Source: Pseudomonadota bacterium (GTDB taxonomy: Bacteria > Pseudomonadota > Alphaproteobacteria > Rhizobiales > Xanthobacteraceae). Taken from it: 9,920 nt of DNA. Within the stretch, counting starts at the first letter, position 1; each line of letters begins with the position of its first letter. The stretch covers positions 1 to 9,920 of the forward strand of contig JAEYTJ010000038.1 in assembly GCA_023434095.1 (NCBI GenBank), read 5' to 3'. The position numbers were made by a program, and so were the translations under genes. Shown here piece by piece: positions 6,084 through 9,920 of the stretch. The notes beneath the pieces are model-generated. The model made no database searches and had not been told where the DNA came from. It saw only the letters and a list, made by a program, of their open reading frames with translations.

Positions 6084-6722
6084 GTGGTTCCCCTGGCGTT
6101 GGCCGGATGCAAGGGCCCGCTCTCCACACTGGCCCCGGCGGGGCCCATCGCGCAGGACATTGCCTGGCTGTGGTGGGCGCTGCTCACGGGGGCGGCGCTG
6201 CTGGCGCTGATGGTGTTCGTGCTCGTCGCCCTCGGCTTCGGCCGGCCGCGCGAGGTGCGCGAGGGCCGCTGGGTGTTCGGCCTGGGCGTATGGTTCTCGC
6301 TCGGCGTGCTCAGCCTCACGCTGGTCGCCGCCCTGTGGGTGGGGGAGCGCATCCTCCCGCATGGGCCGGCGGTGGAAGTGCGCGCCCATGCGCGGCAATG
6401 GTCGTGGAGTTTTACCCATCCGGGCACCGATGGCCCGGTGGAGGCGCAGGGCGTGCTGCACATTCCCGCCGGCCGGCCGGTGGATGTCCTCATCACCTCG
6501 TCCGACGTGATCCATTCCTTCTGGGTGCCGCAGCTCGGCGGCAAGATGGACGCCATTCCCGGCCGCGAGAACCGGCTGCGCCTCGAAGCCGCGCAGCCCG
6601 GCACCTATGAGGGGCTGTGCGCGGAGTTCTGCGGGCTGGAACACGCGACCATGAGGTTCGAGGTGATCGCGCACGATCCCGCCACATGGCCACCCCCGAG
6701 CCCGGAGGGCCCGCGCCCGTGA
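6084..6722 (+). CDS. coxB: Cytochrome c oxidase subunit II (CuA subunit), N-terminus uncertain
   Basis: From the first in-frame GTG, the product is 212 residues. There are two transmembrane helices (about 26-52 and 63-87) and then a periplasmic cupredoxin domain. The CuA site is complete: His144 (DVIHSFWVPQ), then C179-A-E181-F-C183-G-L-E-H187-A-T-M190. The aromatic patch QWSWSF (105-110) is where cytochrome c usually donates electrons. There is no C-terminal cytochrome c domain, so the enzyme is aa3-like rather than caa3. LALAGC at the N-terminus is a lipobox, but from GTG 6084 only eight residues precede the Cys, too few for a lipoprotein signal. The upstream frame has no better start. A GTG at 6044 in another frame could supply MAVRLTG plus a shift. 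The stop overlaps the start of subunit I. Confidence 0.85.
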   Translation: MVPLALAGCKGPLSTLAPAGPIAQDIAWLWWALLTGAALLALMVFVLVALGFGRPREVREGRWVFGLGVWFSLGVLSLTLVAALWVGERILPHGPAVEVRAHARQWSWSFTHPGTDGPVEAQGVLHIPAGRPVDVLITSSDVIHSFWVPQLGGKMDAIPGRENRLRLEAAQPGTYEGLCAEFCGLEHATMRFEVIAHDPATWPPPSPEGPRP

Positions 6723-9259
6723 GCACACCCTCCCGCCTCCCCGAAATGCCATCGCCTGCGCCGAACCCGCCGCGCCGGGCGCTCGCCCTGCACCGGGAGC
6801 TCGACCGCGTCTGGCGCAACGACCCGGGCCTGTGGGGGCAGATCACCGCGGTCAGCCACACGACGCTCGGCCTGCGCTTCATGCTGACGGCCTTCGTGTT
6901 CTTCGGCATTGGCGGGCTGCTCGCCATGCTGATCCGGGCGCAGCTCGCGACCCCCGACAGCGCCTTCCTCGACACCGCGCTCTACAACCAGATCTTCACG
7001 ATGCACGGCAGCATCATGATGTTCCTGTTCGCCATCCCCATGCTGGAAGGGCTGGCGATGTACCTGCTGCCGAAGATGCTGGGCACGCGCGACCTCGCCT
7101 TTCCCCGCCTCTCCGCGCTGGGCTACTGGTGCTACCTGCTCGGCGGGGGCATCCTCATCGCCGCCCTGCTCGCCGGCGTCGCCCCCGGCGAGGGGTGGTT
7201 CATGTACACGCCACTGTCGGGAAAGGCCTATTCCCCGGGCATCAATGCCGATGTCTGGCTGCTCGGCGTCACCTTCGTCGAAATCTCGGCGCTCTCGGCG
7301 GCGATCGAGCTGATGGTCTCCATCCTGCGCCTGCGCGCGCCGGGCATGAAGCTGACGCAGATGCCGCTCTTCGCCTGGTACATGCTGGGCACCGCGGCGA
7401 TGATGCTGGCCGGCTTTCCCCCGCTCATCCTCGGCTCGGTGCTGCTGGAGATGGAGCGCGCCTTCGGCTGGCCGTTCTTCGACCCCGAACGCGGCGGCGA
7501 CCCGCTGCTGTGGCAGCATTTGTTCTGGCTGTTCGGCCACCCGGAGGTCTACATCATCTTCCTGCCGGCGGCGGGCGTGCTCTCCACCGTCATCCCGGTG
7601 CTGTGCCGCACGCAGATCGTCGGTTATGGCGCCATCGTCGCCGCCATTCTCGGCATGGTGTTCCTCAGCTTCGGCCTGTGGGTGCACCACATGTTCACGG
7701 TGGGCATCCCGCATCTCGCGCTCGCCTTCTTCTCCGCCGCGTCCATGCTGGTGGCGGTGCCGACCGCCGTACAGATCTTCGCCTGGATCGGCACGATGTG
7801 GCGCGGCCGGCCGGAACTAAAGCTGCCGATGCTCTATATCCTCGGCTTCTTCTTCACCTTCGTCATGGGCGGGCTCACCGGGGTGATGCTGGCGGTGGTG
7901 CCGTTCAACTGGCAGGCGCACGACACCGCCTTCGTCACCGCGCATCTGCACTACGTGCTGATCGGCGGGTTCGTCTTCCCCATGCTGGCGGGGGTGGCGT
8001 GGTGGATGCCGCTGATGAGCGGGCGCCGCCGCGTGCGGGGGCTGGGGGAAGCGGCCTTCTGGTTCATCCTCGTCGGCTTCCACGGCACGTTCTTCCTCAT
8101 GCACCTCACCGGGCTGATGGGCATGGCGCGCCGCATCCCCACCTATGCCGACAATCCCGAATGGACGCTGCTGAACCTTTCCTCGTCCTTCTTCGGCTTC
8201 GTCATGACCATCGGCTTCGCGCTGTTCGCCATCGACCTCCTGATGCAGGCCGGGCTCGGCAAGCGCAGCGTGCGCAACCCGTGGAAGGCGCCGTCGCTGG
8301 ACTGGGCCATGGCGCTGCCGCCGCCCAATTACAACTTCGCCTCCCTGCCGGGCCCGGACCTGCAGAAGGCGGGCGCCGAGGCCGCCATGCTGCCTTTGTC
8401 GCGCGGCGAAGGCCTGCTGCCGGGAGCGCCGCGCGGCCGGCGCGAAATCCTCGTCACCTCCATCGGCACGGCGCGGCCGGAACATGTCGCCGTGCTCCCC
8501 TTCAACACCGGCCTGCCGCTGCTGCTGGCCCTCGCCATCTGCGCCTTCGTGCTGCTGATGCTGGCGGGCCTCTACCCGGTGGCGCCGGTCGCGCTGATCC
8601 CCGTGACCGGTCTCATCTGGATCTGGGCGCGGCGCACCGTGGCACCTCTCGAGGTCACGCCGGTCGAGGTCGCGCCGGACCTCGCTTTGCCTGTCCAGCC
8701 GGCAGATGGCGCCACGCTGACGCGCAGCGGGCTGGTCAGCCTCCTGTTCGCCAACGGTGCCTTCTTCGCCTCGCTGCTGTTCGGGTTGGCCTTCCTCGGG
8801 CTGGTCTCGCCCGGCCCGCCCCGGCCGGGCTGGGGAGCGGACGGAACGGTGCTGCTGATGGCGGCCGCCGCGCTCGCTCTCCTTGCGGCGGCGGCGCTTG
8901 GCCTGCCTCGCACCCTTGCCCGCACCGAGGCCGGACGAGCGGCCGGACCGGCGCTGCCCGGCGCCCTCGCCGCCAACCTGCTGGCGCTCGCCACCCTTGT
9001 CGCCCTGGCCCTCGCGCCATTGCCCGACCCTACCCGGCATGCCGCCGACGCCGTGCGTGCCGCGCTCGTCGCCTATGTCGGCCTGCATGTCGCCATCGCC
9101 GTCCTGTTCAGCGCCTTCGCGCTCGATCAGGCGCGCCGGGGCGAGCTGGCCCCGCTCCGGACCGGCGCGCTGCGCAATGCGGGCCTGTGGCAGGCCTACA
9201 CGCTCGCCATCGCCGCGGTGACGACCGCAGCCCTGTGGGCGCAGGAGGCGGCGTCGTGA
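6719..9259 (+). CDS. coxA: Cytochrome c oxidase subunit I fused to a subunit III-like domain
   Basis: The product is 846 residues. Residues about 45-515 are a 12-helix subunit I. All ligands are present: His96 (TMHGSIMMF) and His411 for the low-spin heme, His409 for the high-spin heme (TAHLHYVL), His274, His323 and His324 for CuB, and Tyr278 for the His-Tyr crosslink in GHPEVY. Glu276 and the D-channel Asp125 (TRDLAFPR) remain, as does the propionate arginine pair 471-472. By eye, the K-channel lysine is Gln352 (VPTAVQIFAW), its serine is Ala355, and the D-channel asparagines are Met114 and Ser132. A linker (about 520-595) leads to a divergent subunit III-like region of about six or seven helices. 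Its end (GLHVAIAVLF at 788-797, then WQAYTLAIA) matches subunit III. GTG 6719 was preferred because it forms a GTGA overlap with the subunit II stop and has GGAGGG nine bases upstream. ATG 6686 is an alternative. Confidence 0.9.
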   Translation: MSTPSRLPEMPSPAPNPPRRALALHRELDRVWRNDPGLWGQITAVSHTTLGLRFMLTAFVFFGIGGLLAMLIRAQLATPDSAFLDTALYNQIFTMHGSIMMFLFAIPMLEGLAMYLLPKMLGTRDLAFPRLSALGYWCYLLGGGILIAALLAGVAPGEGWFMYTPLSGKAYSPGINADVWLLGVTFVEISALSAAIELMVSILRLRAPGMKLTQMPLFAWYMLGTAAMMLAGFPPLILGSVLLEMERAFGWPFFDPERGGDPLLWQHLFWLFGHPEVYIIFLPAAGVLSTVIPVLCRTQIVGYGAIVAAILGMVFLSFGLWVHHMFTVGIPHLALAFFSAASMLVAVPTAVQIFAWIGTMWRGRPELKLPMLYILGFFFTFVMGGLTGVMLAVVPFNWQAHDTAFVTAHLHYVLIGGFVFPMLAGVAWWMPLMSGRRRVRGLGEAAFWFILVGFHGTFFLMHLTGLMGMARRIPTYADNPEWTLLNLSSSFFGFVMTIGFALFAIDLLMQAGLGKRSVRNPWKAPSLDWAMALPPPNYNFASLPGPDLQKAGAEAAMLPLSRGEGLLPGAPRGRREILVTSIGTARPEHVAVLPFNTGLPLLLALAICAFVLLMLAGLYPVAPVALIPVTGLIWIWARRTVAPLEVTPVEVAPDLALPVQPADGATLTRSGLVSLLFANGAFFASLLFGLAFLGLVSPGPPRPGWGADGTVLLMAAAALALLAAAALGLPRTLARTEAGRAAGPALPGALAANLLALATLVALALAPLPDPTRHAADAVRAALVAYVGLHVAIAVLFSAFALDQARRGELAPLRTGALRNAGLWQAYTLAIAAVTTAALWAQEAAS

Positions 9260-9594
9260 GGCGGGTGAACGGCATGGCGTGGCTCGGCTGGCTGATCGCG
9301 GGCCCGACCGTTTGGGCAGCGGCCTTTGCCGTCGCCTATGGCCTGCATGGCGTGGGCTGCGAACTCGGCTGGCCGCGCGTGATGGTCGGCCCGGTCAGCC
9401 TGCACCGCCTCGCTATCGCGGTGACCGGCCTTGCCGGGGCGCTGATCTGCCTTGCCCTGCTGGCGCGGGTGAAGACCGCGCTGGGCCCCGAGGCCGCCCT
9501 CCCCCGGCTCGGCCTGTGGATCGGCCTCGTCGCCACGCTGTTCACCCTCGCGCCGGTGCTGGCGGTGACGAGCTGCGGGCCTGGCCTCGGCTGA
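9256..9594 (+). CDS. Small three-helix membrane protein of the oxidase cluster, function unknown
   Basis: The product is 112 residues and no named family is recognised with certainty. Three transmembrane helices are visible, at about 8-28 (WLGWLIAGPTVWAAAFAVAY), 49-70 and 84-105. Between the first two is a short loop with Cys35 (HGVGCELGWP), and a second Cys (Cys108) lies near the end. The start GTG 9256 overlaps the stop of the fused subunit I/III gene (GTGA) and has GGAGG seven bases upstream, so it is translationally coupled. Similar small membrane proteins often close such oxidase clusters in alphaproteobacteria. It could be an accessory or subunit IV-like polypeptide. That role is inferred only from position and topology. 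Confidence 0.7.
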   Translation: MRRVNGMAWLGWLIAGPTVWAAAFAVAYGLHGVGCELGWPRVMVGPVSLHRLAIAVTGLAGALICLALLARVKTALGPEAALPRLGLWIGLVATLFTLAPVLAVTSCGPGLG

Positions 9595-9614
9595 GCGGTC
9601 GCCGCCGGCTCAGC
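9590..9614. other. Short inverted repeat between convergent genes, holding both stop codons
   Basis: GCTGAGC (9590-9596) and GCTCAGC (9608-9614) form a perfect 7-base stem around an 11-base loop. The left arm includes the TGA stop of the small membrane protein, and the right arm includes the stop of the LysR gene on the other strand. No T-run follows in either direction, so it is only a possible shared transcription barrier. Confidence 0.35.
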
Positions 9615-9920
9615 GGGGGGCGGCCCGCCCTGCCTCGCCCCGACTCTTGTCGCCGCGCAGCCGCGCGCGCCAGGTGCCGGCCTCGACCAGACCGGCGATC
9701 ACGTCGGCCATGACCTTCGCTACCGCATCGCTGCCGCGCGGGTTCATGGTACGCGGCGACACCACCACCGACAGGCGCCACGAGGGCGTCGGATCGAGTA
9801 TGGGAACGGCGACCATCTCGCCGCGCCGCATCTCGTCGACAAAGGCGAAATGCGGCATCACCGCCAGCGCCCGACCCTGCTGCACCAGCTGGGCGATGGC
9901 CGGCAGGCTGTCGCAATCCA
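9610..9920 (-). CDS. LysR-type transcriptional regulator, C-terminal part (partial, N-terminus beyond right edge)
   Basis: 102 residues of the effector-binding domain are visible, ending at the stop 9612-9610. DSLPAIAQLVQQGRALAVMP, then FAFVDEMRRGEMVAVPI and SWRLSVVVSPR, follow the usual order of the last third of the LysR substrate-binding fold. A closing helix (SDAVAKVMADVIAGLVEAG) precedes an Arg-rich tail (WRARLRGDKSRGEAGRA). The DNA-binding helix-turn-helix lies outside the window, so the target and inducer cannot be inferred. The gene is convergent with the oxidase cluster, with 15 bases between the stops, so it is not obviously its regulator. Confidence 0.85.
   Translation of the reverse strand, partial: DCDSLPAIAQLVQQGRALAVMPHFAFVDEMRRGEMVAVPILDPTPSWRLSVVVSPRTMNPRGSDAVAKVMADVIAGLVEAGTWRARLRGDKSRGEAGRAAPR

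Noticed and set aside
6686..6718. ATG 6686 as start of subunit I
   Set aside because: It is possible, but it lacks a good ribosome binding site, while GTG 6719 has GGAGGG at a proper distance and the overlap geometry also seen at the next junction (GTGA at 9256).
6605..7714. Large minus-strand frame opposite subunits II and I
   Set aside because: Composition is Glu/Arg/His/Gln-rich without motifs, typical of an antisense shadow.
6832..9255. Long open frame in the +1 phase across the subunit I gene
   Set aside because: Only the last part, from 9256, is a plausible protein. The rest is Arg/Ala/Pro-rich shadow of the oxidase gene, which carries every expected ligand in the other frame.

Overview
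The window looks like chromosomal DNA of a high-GC alphaproteobacterium, probably of the order Hyphomicrobiales (a Xanthobacteraceae-like lineage is a guess). Codon third positions are strongly G/C. The gene families fit that group, and two exact matches to the alphaproteobacterial EcfG general-stress promoter (GGAAC-N16-CGTT) are present. I saw no insertion sequence, CRISPR array, tRNA or rRNA.

Layout. (1) Bases 1-794: two minus-strand genes, a small exported PepSY-like protein followed by a general-stress-protein-17M-like protein cut by the left edge. An EcfG-type promoter precedes them. (2) 795-1788: a small proline-rich exported protein, then a PPOX-class flavin-nucleotide-binding gene carrying a frameshift near base 1235. 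(3) 1898-4192: a large molybdopterin oxidoreductase of the FdhF/YdeP family, with a one-mismatch EcfG-like promoter in front. (4) 4193-9594: a heme-copper oxidase cluster. In order it holds an EcfG-type promoter, a leader with a long hairpin, a CtaG-type assembly protein that appears to start at CTG, a CopD/HemJ-like membrane protein, an opposite-strand DUF2231 membrane protein, cytochrome oxidase subunit II, a fused subunit I+III, and a small membrane protein of unknown function. (5) 9610-9920: the C-terminal part of a convergent LysR-type regulator, cut by the right edge.

How it may work together. The recurring GGAAC-N16-CGTT signals suggest that much of the window belongs to the general stress regulon. 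Under stress the cell would make small envelope and stress proteins, a YdeP-like oxidoreductase, and an alternative terminal oxidase. That oxidase keeps all metal and heme ligands and the D-channel aspartate and gating glutamate. By eye it lacks the K-channel lysine and serine and the D-channel asparagines of classical aa3 oxidases. The regulatory link and any effect on proton pumping are inference; the motifs are visible in the sequence.

Uncertain points: the N-termini of subunit II and of the PPOX gene (both show possible frameshifts), and whether the oxidase genes form one transcript given the opposite-strand gene among them.
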